Shown here: positions 1-8,330 of the stretch, piece by piece | Layout of the letters: the number at the start of each line of letters is the position of its first letter | Numbering within the stretch: the first letter of the stretch is position 1 | Made by a program: the position numbers and the translations under genes | Notes under the pieces: model-generated | What the model was told of the DNA's origin: nothing | What the model saw: only the letters and a program-made list of their open reading frames with translations | Databases searched by the model: none | From: Bacillota bacterium | GTDB taxonomy: Bacteria; Bacillota; Sulfobacillia; JAJZYS01; JAJYTV01 | Assembly: GCA_021806845.1 (NCBI GenBank) | Contig: JAKAPV010000036.1 | Location: forward strand, 1-16,351 | Length of the DNA: 16,351 bases | Direction of reading: 5' to 3'

Positions 1-85
1 CTGCGGTCGGGTAGCACCGAAACCGGTACGCTCGCTCGTGTCGAGATACCATATCCCACCATTCGACAACTGGAAGACGCTTCCT

Positions 86-105
86 CCTCGACCTCAAGGT
101 CGAGG
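86..105 (+). promoter_or_regulatory. Perfect 9-bp inverted repeat in the menE leader
   Basis: CCTCGACCT and AGGTCGAGG face each other across a 2-base centre, ending 15 bases before the menE start. It could be a leader hairpin (the effective loop would be 4 bases or more) or a dimeric protein-binding site. No T-tract follows, so it is not a canonical terminator. Bases 1-85 hold no gene or clear promoter that I can support. Confidence 0.35.
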
Positions 106-120
106 TCTCCGCGTGATAGG

Positions 121-1614
121 ATGATGACGGGGGACGCGTACCGGGCCTTCGGGCTGGAGGAGACGCCGGACTGGCTCGCCCGGCGCGCGGAGCGGTCTGC
201 GGATCGCCTCGCGCTGCGCGCGGGTGGGAAGGACCTCACGTACGGGGAGCTCGACGGGCTCGCGGCCCGCGCCGCAGGCGCGCTCGCGCGGGCTGGCGTC
301 CGTCCGGGCGACCGCGTCGCAGCGCTTGGGCCGGGCGGCAGCCTCTTTGCGGTGCTCCTGCACGCGACGCTGCGCCTGGGCGCCGCCATCGTGCCCGTCA
401 ACACGCGGCTCGCGGATCAGGAGATGGAATTCGTCCTCAAAGACGCGCAGCCGCGGCTGCTGGTCGTGAGCGACGCCCTGCGCGCGCGGGGCGAGCCCGT
501 CCCGCGGGCGCTCGGGCTCCCCTCTCTCGCCGCGGAGTCGCTCAAGGACGGCCAGCCAGCGCCTTCGCGCGCCCACCAGCTCACGGACCTCGCCGCCATC
601 ATCTACACGTCCGGAACGACGGGTCGCCCGAAGGGCGCCATGCTGACGCGCGGCAACTTCTATCACGGCGCCATGACGTCCGCCCTCGGCATGGGAACGC
701 TGCCCGACGACCGCTGGCTTCTGTGCATGCCGCTCTTTCACGTCGGGGGACTCAGCATCCTATTGCGCGCTGCCCTCTATGGCATCGCGGTCGTGGCGCA
801 CGACGGCTTCTCGGAGGAGGCCGTGCGGCGCTCCTTTGCCGAGGACGGAGTGACGATCGCCTCGCTCGTCCCGGTGATGCTGCGGCGGCTGCTTGACGCA
901 GGCGTCGCGTTCCCGCCGAGGCTGCGCTACATCCTGCTGGGCGGGGGGCCTGCGCCGCGTGACCTGCTTGAGCGCGCCCTGGCGGCGGGAGTACCCATCG
1001 CGCCGACCTACGGGCTGACGGAGACCGCGTCGCAGGCCGCTACCATGCCACCGGACGAGACGGCGCTGCGCGTCGGGTCGGCCGGCCGGCCGCTCTTCCT
1101 CACGGAGCTGCGCATCGGCAGCGAGAGCGCGTCCTTGCCCGCGGGCGAAGCCGGCGAAATCCTCGTGCGTGGACCGACCGTCTCCCCCGGCTACTGGCGC
1201 CGCCCGGAGGCGACGCAACAAGCCCTGCGCGGCGGCTTTTTGCATACCGGGGACGTCGGCTACGTCGATAGGGACGGCTATCTCTACGTCCTCGACCGCC
1301 GCGACGACCTGATCCTAAGCGGCGGCGAGAATGTCTACCCGGCCGAAGTGGAGGATGCCCTCTGCCGGCATCCCGCGGTGCTGGACGCCGGCGTCTTCGG
1401 TCTGCCGGACCCCGCCTGGGGGCAGGCGGTCTGCGCCACCGTGGTGCTGCGGGAGGGATGCGCGGCGTCGGCGGAGGAACTCACCGCATTCCTGCGCGAG
1501 CGCCTCGCCGGTTACAAGCTGCCGCGCTCCATCACGTTCCGCGACGCGCTGCCGCGCAACGCCGGCGGGAAGCTCCTGCGCCGCCAGCTGCGCGAGAAGG
1601 GGGACCGCTCGTGA
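121..1614 (+). CDS. menE: o-Succinylbenzoate-CoA ligase (MenE), AMP-binding family
   Basis: A 497-residue acyl-adenylate-forming ligase, a normal length for the family. Visible motifs are the phosphate-binding loop YTSGTTGRPKG (about 162-172), the adenine/aryl motif YGLTET (297-302), HTGD (375-378), the hinge region DRRDDLILSGGENVYPAEVE (392-411) and the C-terminal catalytic lysine in PRNAGGKLL (K484). The family contains many substrate types. The specific call of ligating CoA to o-succinylbenzoate in menaquinone synthesis rests on menA following directly with a 4-base GTGA overlap. The start is ATG 121; a second in-frame ATG at 124 is equally possible, and the SD (GATAGG) is weak and close. 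The enzyme would be cytoplasmic. A different acyl-CoA ligase cannot be excluded from motifs alone. Confidence 0.85.
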   Translation: MMTGDAYRAFGLEETPDWLARRAERSADRLALRAGGKDLTYGELDGLAARAAGALARAGVRPGDRVAALGPGGSLFAVLLHATLRLGAAIVPVNTRLADQEMEFVLKDAQPRLLVVSDALRARGEPVPRALGLPSLAAESLKDGQPAPSRAHQLTDLAAIIYTSGTTGRPKGAMLTRGNFYHGAMTSALGMGTLPDDRWLLCMPLFHVGGLSILLRAALYGIAVVAHDGFSEEAVRRSFAEDGVTIASLVPVMLRRLLDAGVAFPPRLRYILLGGGPAPRDLLERALAAGVPIAPTYGLTETASQAATMPPDETALRVGSAGRPLFLTELRIGSESASLPAGEAGEILVRGPTVSPGYWRRPEATQQALRGGFLHTGDVGYVDRDGYLYVLDRRDDLILSGGENVYPAEVEDALCRHPAVLDAGVFGLPDPAWGQAVCATVVLREGCAASAEELTAFLRERLAGYKLPRSITFRDALPRNAGGKLLRRQLREKGDRS

Positions 1615-2480
1615 CGCTCCAGTCGCTTTGGCGCCTCGCAAGGCCCCACACGCTCTCCGCCGCCATCGTCCCGGTGCTGGTCGGCAGCGCGGCGGGCGCG
1701 CTCGGGGGAGGAATCTCCCTCCCCCTGGCGGCCGACATGCTGCTGATCTCACTGCTTTTGCAGATCGCGACGAATATGGCCAACGAGTACTTCGACTTTC
1801 GCCGCGGCGTCGACCATGTCGGCCTCACCGGCATCGCGGGCGTGATCGTCAAGGGCGAACTAAAGCCCAGGACCGTTCTGCAGTACGCACTGCTGACCTT
1901 CTTGCTCGCGTTTTTGCTTGGCTGCGTCCTTGGCTACTTCCGCGGCATCATCCTGATCGCCCTCGGTCTCCTCAGCATCCTCGTCGCGATCCTCTATTCC
2001 GCCGGGCCGAAGCCGATCGCGGCGACGCCATTCGGCGAATTGACCGTGTTCCTGCTGATGGGCGTCCTGGAGACGCTGGTGAGCGAAGTGGCGGCGGCGG
2101 GACGCCTGAGCGCCGCCGGGCTCGCCGCCTCGTTCTCGGTCGGGTTCCTCGTGGCCGCGATTCTCACGGCGAACAACCTGCGCGACCGCGAGAGCGACGG
2201 TGTGCGCGGGCGGCGCACCCTGGCGATCGTGCTGGGCGAGCCGAGCGGCCTCAAGTTCCTGCGCTTCGAGGCCAACATGGCGCTCGTCTGGCCGGCCATC
2301 TCGGCAGTGCTCGGCCTGCTGCCGTGGACAGCCGCATTGACGCTGCTCCTGCTGCCGATGTCGGTTCGGATCGGGCGGAGCGGCCCCCTGCGCCGGTTGC
2401 TGCCCGAGACATCCCGCCTGCACCTCCTGAACGGCGCCGTGCTGACCTTGGGGATCGCTGCGTCGCTCGCGATCCGCTGA
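1611..2480 (+). CDS. menA: 1,4-Dihydroxy-2-naphthoate polyprenyltransferase (MenA), UbiA family
   Basis: A 289-residue integral membrane prenyltransferase that attaches the polyprenyl tail to 1,4-dihydroxy-2-naphthoate, giving demethylmenaquinone. The start is GTG 1611, overlapping the menE stop as GTGA, with an AAGGGGGA SD just upstream; longer in-frame starts inside menE lack this support. The first Asp-rich motif is NMANEYFDFRRGVD (N55, N58, D62, D68). A family-typical AGPKPIAATPFGEL stretch lies near 131-144, and the second motif is NNLRDRESDGVRGRRTLA (N188, N189, D192, D196). Multiple hydrophobic helices fill the rest (about 43-53, 92-130, 145-160, 172-187, 224-250, 272-287). Coupling to menE makes the menaquinone assignment strong. 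Confidence 0.93.
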   Translation: MTLQSLWRLARPHTLSAAIVPVLVGSAAGALGGGISLPLAADMLLISLLLQIATNMANEYFDFRRGVDHVGLTGIAGVIVKGELKPRTVLQYALLTFLLAFLLGCVLGYFRGIILIALGLLSILVAILYSAGPKPIAATPFGELTVFLLMGVLETLVSEVAAAGRLSAAGLAASFSVGFLVAAILTANNLRDRESDGVRGRRTLAIVLGEPSGLKFLRFEANMALVWPAISAVLGLLPWTAALTLLLLPMSVRIGRSGPLRRLLPETSRLHLLNGAVLTLGIAASLAIR

Positions 2481-2500
2481 GGCGCCCGCCGCCTCGTTTG
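2479..2500 (+). terminator. Weak hairpin at the menA stop codon
   Basis: GAGGCG and CGCCTC form a 6-bp stem around a CCCGC loop (2479-2495), followed only by CGTTTG. The T-run is poor, so this is at best a weak terminator between menA and the SCO-like gene. Confidence 0.25.
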
Positions 2501-2537
2501 CCGCTTTGGCGCATGCTACGGGTTGTATCGCGTTTCC

Positions 2538-2566
2538 TTGTGCCCGGACACTTGCAGCCCTACCAT
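2538..2566 (+). promoter_or_regulatory. Possible sigma-A promoter for the SCO-like gene
   Basis: TTGTGC (2538-2543) and TACCAT (2561-2566) are separated by 17 bases and lie just upstream of the SD and TTG start at 2592. Both boxes match the consensus only partly, so this is suggestive. Confidence 0.25.
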
Positions 2567-2591
2567 GAAGTGCCGAGAGGGGTGACCGGGA

Positions 2592-3713
2592 TTGCACCGT
2601 TTCTCCGGACTTCGTGCAGCTGCCGCCGGCCTGTCCTTAGCCGCGCTGCTCGGCGGCTGCGGAGCCCCTTCGAGCACGCAGTCCCCATCTCCGTCAGCTG
2701 AGAGCGCTGCAAACCTTCTCATGGGCAGGACTGGCCTCGGGGGCACCCCGGCGCCAGGCTTCACGCTCGTGAACCAGTTCGGCCAGAGCGTCTCCCTGCA
2801 AAGCCTGCGCGGCAAGGCGGTCGTGCTGGCCTTCACCGACAGCGAGTGCACGACGATCTGCCCCTTGACGACCGCCTCGATGACCCAGGCCCTGCACATG
2901 CTCGGGCACGCCGCGAAGGACGTCGCTCTGATCGGCGTCAACGCGAACCCGACGGCGACCTCGGTGCAGGATGTCTACAACTACTCCAAGCTGCACGGCA
3001 TGCTGCACAGCTGGCAGTTCCTCACCGGCAGCGTCTCGCAGCTGCGGTCCGTGTGGCGGGCCTACCACATCGAAGTGGCGATCATCCAGGGCAACATCGA
3101 CCACACCCCTGCGCTCTACCTGATCGACCCGCAAGGGCGCGAGCGCTACCTCTACACGACGAACGGACTCTACGGCGCGGTGAGCGCCGAGTCGCACATC
3201 CTCGCCTACGACATCGCGCGCGTGCTGCCGAAGGGCGCTGCGCAGGTCGCACCGCCGCCTAGGCCCCCCGCGAGCTACCTCTCCTCCCCGAAGACGCCCA
3301 TGACTCTCCCCTCGCTCCTGCCGGGCGCGAAGCCGACGACGCTGGGGCCAGGCAGCGCGCATGTCGTGGTATTCTTCGCGTCATGGGTGCCGGATGTGCA
3401 GTCCCAGCTCGCTGCCCTGAACGCTTACCAGAGCTGGGCAACTGCAAATGGCGCCCCGACGGTCGTGGCGATCGACGAGCAGGTCACGGAGCCTTCGGCG
3501 GCCGCCGCACGCCTGAGCGTCGCGGATCTCCATCTCAGCTTCCCGGTTCTCGTCGACAAAACCGGTTTTGTCGCGGACACCTACCGGGTGAAAGATCTCG
3601 CCTGGATCTCGATCTACTCCGCACAGGGGAAGATCATCGACTCGCATGACGGCTGGGTCGCCCCGAGCGCCTTGATCCAGCGCGTCCAAAAGGACTTGCA
3701 CCTGGGCGGCTGA
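2592..3713 (+). CDS. SCO1/SenC-family lipoprotein fused to a cysteine-less thioredoxin-like domain
   Basis: A 373-residue exported protein. The TTG 2592 start has a GAGGGGTG SD about 8 bases upstream. The N-terminus is a lipoprotein signal with a lipobox ending LLGGC (C23), so it should be anchored outside the membrane. Residues about 50-213 form a SCO1/PrrC thioredoxin fold with the copper-binding motif CTTICP (C86, C90) and the distal histidine in DHTPALYLIDPQG (H171). These are the three ligands SCO proteins use to deliver copper to, or reduce, cytochrome oxidase CuA. After a Pro-rich linker (about 214-250), residues 255-373 form a second TlpA-like domain. Its FFASW lead-in is followed by VPDV where CPxC is expected (V266, V269), so it has no redox pair. 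The gene follows menA, consistent with a respiratory role, but no oxidase genes are in view. Confidence 0.85.
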   Translation: MHRFSGLRAAAAGLSLAALLGGCGAPSSTQSPSPSAESAANLLMGRTGLGGTPAPGFTLVNQFGQSVSLQSLRGKAVVLAFTDSECTTICPLTTASMTQALHMLGHAAKDVALIGVNANPTATSVQDVYNYSKLHGMLHSWQFLTGSVSQLRSVWRAYHIEVAIIQGNIDHTPALYLIDPQGRERYLYTTNGLYGAVSAESHILAYDIARVLPKGAAQVAPPPRPPASYLSSPKTPMTLPSLLPGAKPTTLGPGSAHVVVFFASWVPDVQSQLAALNAYQSWATANGAPTVVAIDEQVTEPSAAAARLSVADLHLSFPVLVDKTGFVADTYRVKDLAWISIYSAQGKIIDSHDGWVAPSALIQRVQKDLHLGG

Positions 3714-3740
3714 GAGCGCAGCCTTCGAGGATTAGCCGCC
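3705..3740. terminator. Inverted repeat joining two convergent gene ends
   Basis: GGCGGCT (3705-3711) and AGCCGCC (3734-3740) form a 7-bp stem with a 22-base loop that contains both convergent stop codons. There is no T-tract in either direction. It may be only a coincidence of two Gly-Gly C-termini, or a weak bidirectional transcription barrier. Confidence 0.2.
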
Positions 3741-6700
3741 GAACAATCCGCCCTGCGCAGCGGCCCGGTAGCGACGGCCCCTCCCCGCTGCGGTCACCTC
3801 GATCCGGCCCTGCGTGAGGAGCGCCTCGACCTCCTTGCGCAGGGCTTTCTCCTCTGCACCCACGGCGGCGGCGAGTTCCCGCAGGCCGAGTTCGCCCTGC
3901 TGCAGCGCGGACACGATGCGGTGCGCAAGTTCCCCGTTCGCCGCACCATGAGCGACCTGCAATGTGCTCGCCGCCGCTGCCTCGCTCGCAGCGGCCGGCT
4001 GAGGCAGGAGCAGCGTCGCCGTGCCCCGGATCTCCTCCGCCAGCTCGCGGACGAAGGGGTGGCAGGTGAACAGGAGGGCCTGGCGACCCGGCGCTGCCGC
4101 GAACTCCGCGAGTACGGAGAGCACAGCGCGCGAGCGGACAGGGTCGAAGTTCACGAGCACGTCGTCGAGCACGAGCGGCAGCGCCGCCACGCGCTCGCCG
4201 TACGAGGCCGCAAGCCCGAGGCGCAGCGCCAGATAGACCTGTTCGGCCGTGCCGCGGCTGAGTTCCTCGGGCGCCAGCTGGTCGCCCGCCGCGCTCACCG
4301 CGACGAGCCCCTTCTCGTCGGTGCGCTGGCGCACCTGGACGTAGCGCCCGCCCGTGATGCGGGAGACCGCTTCAGACGCAAAGCGCAGGACCTCCGGCTG
4401 GCGATCCCGCTCGTAGACCTCGAGGGTCCGCTCGAGGAGGCGCTTGGCGGCAAAGACCGCGCGCCACTCCTGGGCGGCGCGCCGCAGCTGCGTCAGGACG
4501 CGCTCCTCCTGCGCGGCAAACTCCGCGACATCGGCGGCCTGTGCCACCGCCTCGCGCTGGCGGCGAAGTTCGAGCGCCGCCGTCAGCGCCTCCTTGAGCT
4601 CGATCTCCTCAATCTGCCGCAGGCGCAGCGCGATCGCGTCCGCCTGGACCTGCCGCTCTTCGGGGTCGCCCTTTTCGAGCTCTCGCTCGAGCTCTTCCGC
4701 CTTGCCGGCCGCGAGGTCGAGAAACTGGGCTCGCGCCTTCCACGCCTCGCGCAAGAGGCGCAGCTCCGGGAAGTCGGCCGCGCCGAGCGAGCGCACAAGC
4801 TCCGAGATCCGGCCCTCGGCCGCCTGCTGCTGGGCCTCCATATCCTCAAGCCCAGCGCGCAGCCCTTCGACATCCGAGTGCAGGCGCTCCATCTGCTCGA
4901 GTGCGCTGCGGGCGCGGCGCACCTCTTCCCCGAGTTCCCCGACCGCCCTGCCGAACTCCAGGGGGTCCTGGGGCACCGGCCGCTCCGCGAGGCACAGCTG
5001 CTCGCGGGCGAGTTCCTGCCATGCATCCACGGCTCCCTTTACCTCGCGTTCCTCTGCCTCAAGGTCCGCAAGGTCTCCCCTGGCGCGCACGAACTCCTGC
5101 AGCTCCGCCGCGTACGAAGCGAGGAACTGCGGCGTGAGATCCGCCGCAAGCCCTCTCTCCGCCTTGAACCGCGCGAATTCCGCCTGCTCCGCGGCGCCTC
5201 GTTCCTGCTCCCGTGAGAGCACTTCCCGCCGCTCCGCGGATTCGGCCTCCCGGTGCTCCCGGTCCGCCCTGGCCTCCGAGAGCCGCTCCAGGAGTTTCCC
5301 GCGCTCCGCGGCACCCTGTCGCTGCACCTCGGCCTCCCTGCGCAGACGCTCGATCTCCCCGGTTGCGAGGGGATGGTCAAGGCCCCCCTCCTCAGCCGCC
5401 TGCGCGGCTTCCCGTGCGAGCACCCGGGTAGAGCGGCCGCCGGCCAGGGCGGCGTACACCGCCATCGTGAGGCCGACGGCGAGCGGCGCCGCCATGTAGG
5501 TGAGCCGGGTAAAGAGACCGAGGACCCCCGCGAGCGCGAGGAGGACCCCGATAGAACCGATCGTCAGGAAGCCAAAGCGCCCCCGCTGCGATGCTTCCTG
5601 CAGCCGATGCAGGGAATCGAGCGCAGCGATGCGGCGTTCGAGATCCCTGCTGTCGGGGTCTAATGCGCGGGGAGCGAATGCGGCCTCCGCTGCCGTTTCG
5701 TCCTGCAGGCCCTGCGCGAGCTCGCGCTGCGCGCGCTCGCTCTCCTCCGCGAGCCGGCGCAAGGCGACGGCCCGCTCCTGCAGCAGGGACGCCCAGCGGT
5801 CGATTTCCTGCCTCGCAGAGTAGTCGAGCGCGGTAACCTCCGCGTCCTCCGGCAGGCCCAGCGCCTGCGCATGCCGGCGCAGCCGCTCCCGGCAGGCCGC
5901 GATGTCCCGCCCGAGCGACTCCAGCCGCCGCTGCCGCTCCGCCTGCAAGCCGAGGTCGCGGACCATCTCCTCGACGGCGGGCGCCGCGGAAAGGAGGCCC
6001 TGCGGCGGCTGCAGCGCCGCGATCTGCACCGAGCGTTCCTGCGCCTCGCGCGCGCGCTGCTCGATCTCCCGGGCGCGGAGCTGGCGGGCGGCAATGAGTT
6101 CTTCCACCGCGGCGAAACGATCCTCGTCGATCGGCACAGCCGGCCGACCGAGTTCCTCCTCGAGCCGCCGCATGAGCCGGTGGGCGCCCTCCGCAGTGCG
6201 GAGCCGTTCGAGAAACCGCTCGCGTTCACGCAAACCTTGGGCGTCCTGCTGCAGGCGCTGCACAGCCTCCTCCGCCGCGATCTCGCGGCGGTGCAGGTCC
6301 GCGAAGTCCTGGGCCTGCAGCTGGGCCGCGCGCAGCTGCGCGCGGACTTCTGAAAGAGCGGCGAGAAGCGCATTGATGCGGCTCTCCTGCGAACGTGGCT
6401 TGAGAAGGAGCCCAAGGCGCTGTTCGAGGGCGCGGCGCGCCGCGGACGCGCTCTTGCCGGCCCCCGTGAGCCCTACGGAGTAGAGCCGGTCGCGGACCTC
6501 CTCCTGCGAGAGCGCCCCGAGGTTCGAGAGCTCCCACAGGCTGAAGGCGAAGACGTCCCGGAAGATCGCCCCGTCGATGCGCCCGAGGAGCGCCTGCAGG
6601 GCGTCCTCGCCGAGAACCCGCCCGTCCGGCGCCGTGAGGCGCAGAGGCTTCCCCTGGTAGCGTTCGAGCTCCCACTCCCCCTGGGCGTCCTGAAGGTACA

Positions 6701-6908
6701 GGCGCCCGCCGTGGCGACCGCCCTGGAGCGGCGGGTAGCGCTGCTCGCTGCGCGCGAAGCCGAACAGCATGAAGCGCAGGAAGCCGAGCAGCGTCGACTT
6801 CCCCGCCTCGTTCGGCCCTTCGATGACGGTCAGTCCGCCCCTGAGCTCCCTCACCTCTGCGCCCTGGAAGCGCCCGAACCCGTCGATCCGCCAGCCGCGC
6901 AGGATCAT
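3732..6908 (-). CDS. SbcC/Rad50-like (YhaN-type) AAA ATPase with membrane hairpin and winged-helix-like tail
   Basis: A 1058-residue SMC-like ATPase. The N-terminal Walker A is GPNEAGKST (31-39). Two long Arg/Glu/Gln-rich coiled-coil arms span about 150-440 and 495-830. The C-terminal half-site has the signature LSRGTAEQ (883-890), Walker B PLVLDDVLVNFD (about 911-922) and the H-loop TCHPF (around H950). No CxxC zinc hook is visible. At the arm tip (447-491) there is instead a pair of hydrophobic helices suggesting membrane insertion. Residues about 988-1050 look like a winged helix-turn-helix and are an unusual addition after the ATPase head. ATG 6908 overlaps the stop of the upstream phosphoesterase gene as ATGA, with GAGGAGG just before it, so the two subunits are translationally coupled. 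The expected role is DNA-end or DNA-structure processing with the SbcD-like partner; the exact substrate is unknown. Confidence 0.88.
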   Translation of the reverse strand: MILRGWRIDGFGRFQGAEVRELRGGLTVIEGPNEAGKSTLLGFLRFMLFGFARSEQRYPPLQGGRHGGRLYLQDAQGEWELERYQGKPLRLTAPDGRVLGEDALQALLGRIDGAIFRDVFAFSLWELSNLGALSQEEVRDRLYSVGLTGAGKSASAARRALEQRLGLLLKPRSQESRINALLAALSEVRAQLRAAQLQAQDFADLHRREIAAEEAVQRLQQDAQGLRERERFLERLRTAEGAHRLMRRLEEELGRPAVPIDEDRFAAVEELIAARQLRAREIEQRAREAQERSVQIAALQPPQGLLSAAPAVEEMVRDLGLQAERQRRLESLGRDIAACRERLRRHAQALGLPEDAEVTALDYSARQEIDRWASLLQERAVALRRLAEESERAQRELAQGLQDETAAEAAFAPRALDPDSRDLERRIAALDSLHRLQEASQRGRFGFLTIGSIGVLLALAGVLGLFTRLTYMAAPLAVGLTMAVYAALAGGRSTRVLAREAAQAAEEGGLDHPLATGEIERLRREAEVQRQGAAERGKLLERLSEARADREHREAESAERREVLSREQERGAAEQAEFARFKAERGLAADLTPQFLASYAAELQEFVRARGDLADLEAEEREVKGAVDAWQELAREQLCLAERPVPQDPLEFGRAVGELGEEVRRARSALEQMERLHSDVEGLRAGLEDMEAQQQAAEGRISELVRSLGAADFPELRLLREAWKARAQFLDLAAGKAEELERELEKGDPEERQVQADAIALRLRQIEEIELKEALTAALELRRQREAVAQAADVAEFAAQEERVLTQLRRAAQEWRAVFAAKRLLERTLEVYERDRQPEVLRFASEAVSRITGGRYVQVRQRTDEKGLVAVSAAGDQLAPEELSRGTAEQVYLALRLGLAASYGERVAALPLVLDDVLVNFDPVRSRAVLSVLAEFAAAPGRQALLFTCHPFVRELAEEIRGTATLLLPQPAAASEAAAASTLQVAHGAANGELAHRIVSALQQGELGLRELAAAVGAEEKALRKEVEALLTQGRIEVTAAGRGRRYRAAAQGGLFGG

Positions 6909-8167
6909 GGGGCCTCCTCCTCGGCGAGCAGCCGCAGGCAGATGTCCTCGGCCGCTTGCAAGAGCTCCAAGCCGTTCGGGTCAGGGCCGAGGGACCCCGC
7001 CTGCTGCTCGACCCGGCGCAGTTCGCGCGCCTGCTCCGCGAGGAAGTCGCGAACCGCGTCCTGCGATGCCGCGATGCGTCCCGACTCTGCGAGGAGTTCC
7101 GCCAGGAGGTCGCCCCTCCCGAGGATCTCCTCGCGCCGCAGGGGCGGCCGCGTCGCAACGTCCAGTTCGTCGAGCCAGAGGAACGGCGAGAAGCCCTTGC
7201 CCGCCTCCCGCAGTTCCTGGAGCACTTCCTCCGCGCGCGAGCGGAGGTCCGTGTGTCCGGGGAACTCCCCCGTGAGGCGCAGGCGGGCGATCAGGCCGCG
7301 GCCTTCCTGGGCGGCGTAGAGCTCCTGCTGCGCCCTCTCGATCTCGTCGAGCGCGGCGCTGAGGTCCTTGGCTGCGGTGAGGTCCACCGTCGCATGGCCG
7401 AACCTCACGACGTCGAGCGCGACGAACTCCGGTGGGGATACGACCCCGAGGGCGCTGTCGCAGCGCAGGACGTAGGCACCTTTCGGTCCGGAGTCCCCGG
7501 GGTGGGGGCTTCGGCCCTGCAGGACGCCGGAATAGGCTGCCCAGGGGCCGCCCTCCAGCACGAGCCGCGCAGCGTGCACGTGCCCGAGCGCCCAGTAGTC
7601 CAGGCCCGCGGCGCGCAGGTCATCCGGGGAGCAAGGTGCGTACGGGGAATGTGCGGCGTCCCCGACATTGCAGTGCAAGAGACCGAACTGGGTCCCCTCT
7701 CCGCTTCGGCGGAAGCGCCGGGCGAGGTTCTCGCGCTCCTCGCGCTGGGCGAAGGAGACGCCGTGGACCGTAGCGATCGCCTCACCGCCGCGTGCGACAG
7801 GGATTGCCGTCACCTCCCCGGGCGGGAAGACATGCACTCCCTGCGGCCAGTCGCCGATCGCCGTCCAGCCTTCGAGGGGATCATGGTTGCCGTGCACGAT
7901 GAAGGTCTCGCAGCCGGCCGCAGACAGCCTGGCAAGGCCCTGCAGGAGCCGACGCTGCGCGCGGATCCCCCGCGTCGGGCCGTCGTAGAGGTCGCCTGCG
8001 AGGAGAAGGAATGCCGCCTCTTCGCGCAAGGCGAGTTCAATGAGGTTGTCAAACGCGGTCAGCGAAGCCTCGCGCAGCGCGTTCGCCACACCAGCGGCGA
8101 CCTCGCCGAGTCCGCTGAATGGCGTGTCGAGATGCAGGTCCGCAGCATGCACGACCGTGTAGCGCAA
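6905..8167 (-). CDS. SbcD/Mre11-like DNA repair metallophosphoesterase (YhaO-type)
   Basis: A 420-residue calcineurin-like phosphoesterase. Metal-ligand motifs appear in order: ADLHLD (D10, H12), AGDLYD (D59), HGNHD (N95, H96), LLHCN (H165) and GHVH (H196, H198). This is the Mre11/SbcD nuclease signature. The C-terminal 150 residues are less conserved and Arg/Glu-rich, as expected for the region that contacts the ATPase partner. The start is TTG 8167, chosen because it opens directly into the first metal motif and has an AGGGGG SD 8 bases upstream; no ATG in frame fits better. It is the first gene of a two-gene operon with the YhaN-like ATPase, overlapping it by 4 bases. It likely cuts or trims DNA ends under ATP control of the partner. 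Confidence 0.92.
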   Translation of the reverse strand: MRYTVVHAADLHLDTPFSGLGEVAAGVANALREASLTAFDNLIELALREEAAFLLLAGDLYDGPTRGIRAQRRLLQGLARLSAAGCETFIVHGNHDPLEGWTAIGDWPQGVHVFPPGEVTAIPVARGGEAIATVHGVSFAQREERENLARRFRRSGEGTQFGLLHCNVGDAAHSPYAPCSPDDLRAAGLDYWALGHVHAARLVLEGGPWAAYSGVLQGRSPHPGDSGPKGAYVLRCDSALGVVSPPEFVALDVVRFGHATVDLTAAKDLSAALDEIERAQQELYAAQEGRGLIARLRLTGEFPGHTDLRSRAEEVLQELREAGKGFSPFLWLDELDVATRPPLRREEILGRGDLLAELLAESGRIAASQDAVRDFLAEQARELRRVEQQAGSLGPDPNGLELLQAAEDICLRLLAEEEAP

Positions 8168-8258
8168 TCATCCAGCCCCCTGCACAATGCGGCTTGTCCA
8201 GCATGGAATTCCAGAGGCGGGCGAAACCTCCTCTCGGGGAGAGCGACGGGCGGCCGTC

Positions 8259-8287
8259 TTGCGCTTCAGCCTTTGTAGCAGTATACA
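8259..8287 (+). promoter_or_regulatory. Putative promoter of the FMN reductase gene
   Basis: TTGCGC (8259-8264) and TATACA (8282-8287) are 17 bases apart in a local AT-rich patch of the divergent intergenic region. A GTATAC palindrome sits at the -10, so a TATACT box also reads on the minus strand (8285-8280) towards the phosphoesterase gene. No good -35 accompanies the minus-strand box. Confidence 0.35.
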
Positions 8288-8303
8288 TTTCATTGTAGTC
8301 TTT

Positions 8304-8315
8304 CGCCCTCGGGCG
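8304..8315 (+). promoter_or_regulatory. Small leader hairpin before the FMN reductase SD
   Basis: CGCCC-TC-GGGCG forms a 5-bp palindromic stem between the putative promoter and the AGGAGAG SD. Its function is unknown, and a GC-rich background can produce such stems by chance. Confidence 0.2.
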
Positions 8316-8330
8316 GTCAGGAGAGATCAG

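Noticed and set aside
1331..2701. 456-codon plus-strand ORF overlapping menE, menA and the SCO-like gene
   Set aside because: It is out of frame with three well-supported genes, Arg/Pro-rich, and has no motif or SD.
3921..5216. 431-codon plus-strand ORF antisense to the YhaN-like gene
   Set aside because: It is Arg/Leu/Glu-rich mirror sequence typical of the strand opposite a GC-rich coiled-coil gene, with no domain or SD. The minus-strand frame has clear ATPase motifs.
6956..8278. 440-codon plus-strand ORF antisense to the phosphoesterase
   Set aside because: It has no recognisable motifs and runs across the divergent promoter region. The opposite strand has all the metal-binding motifs.
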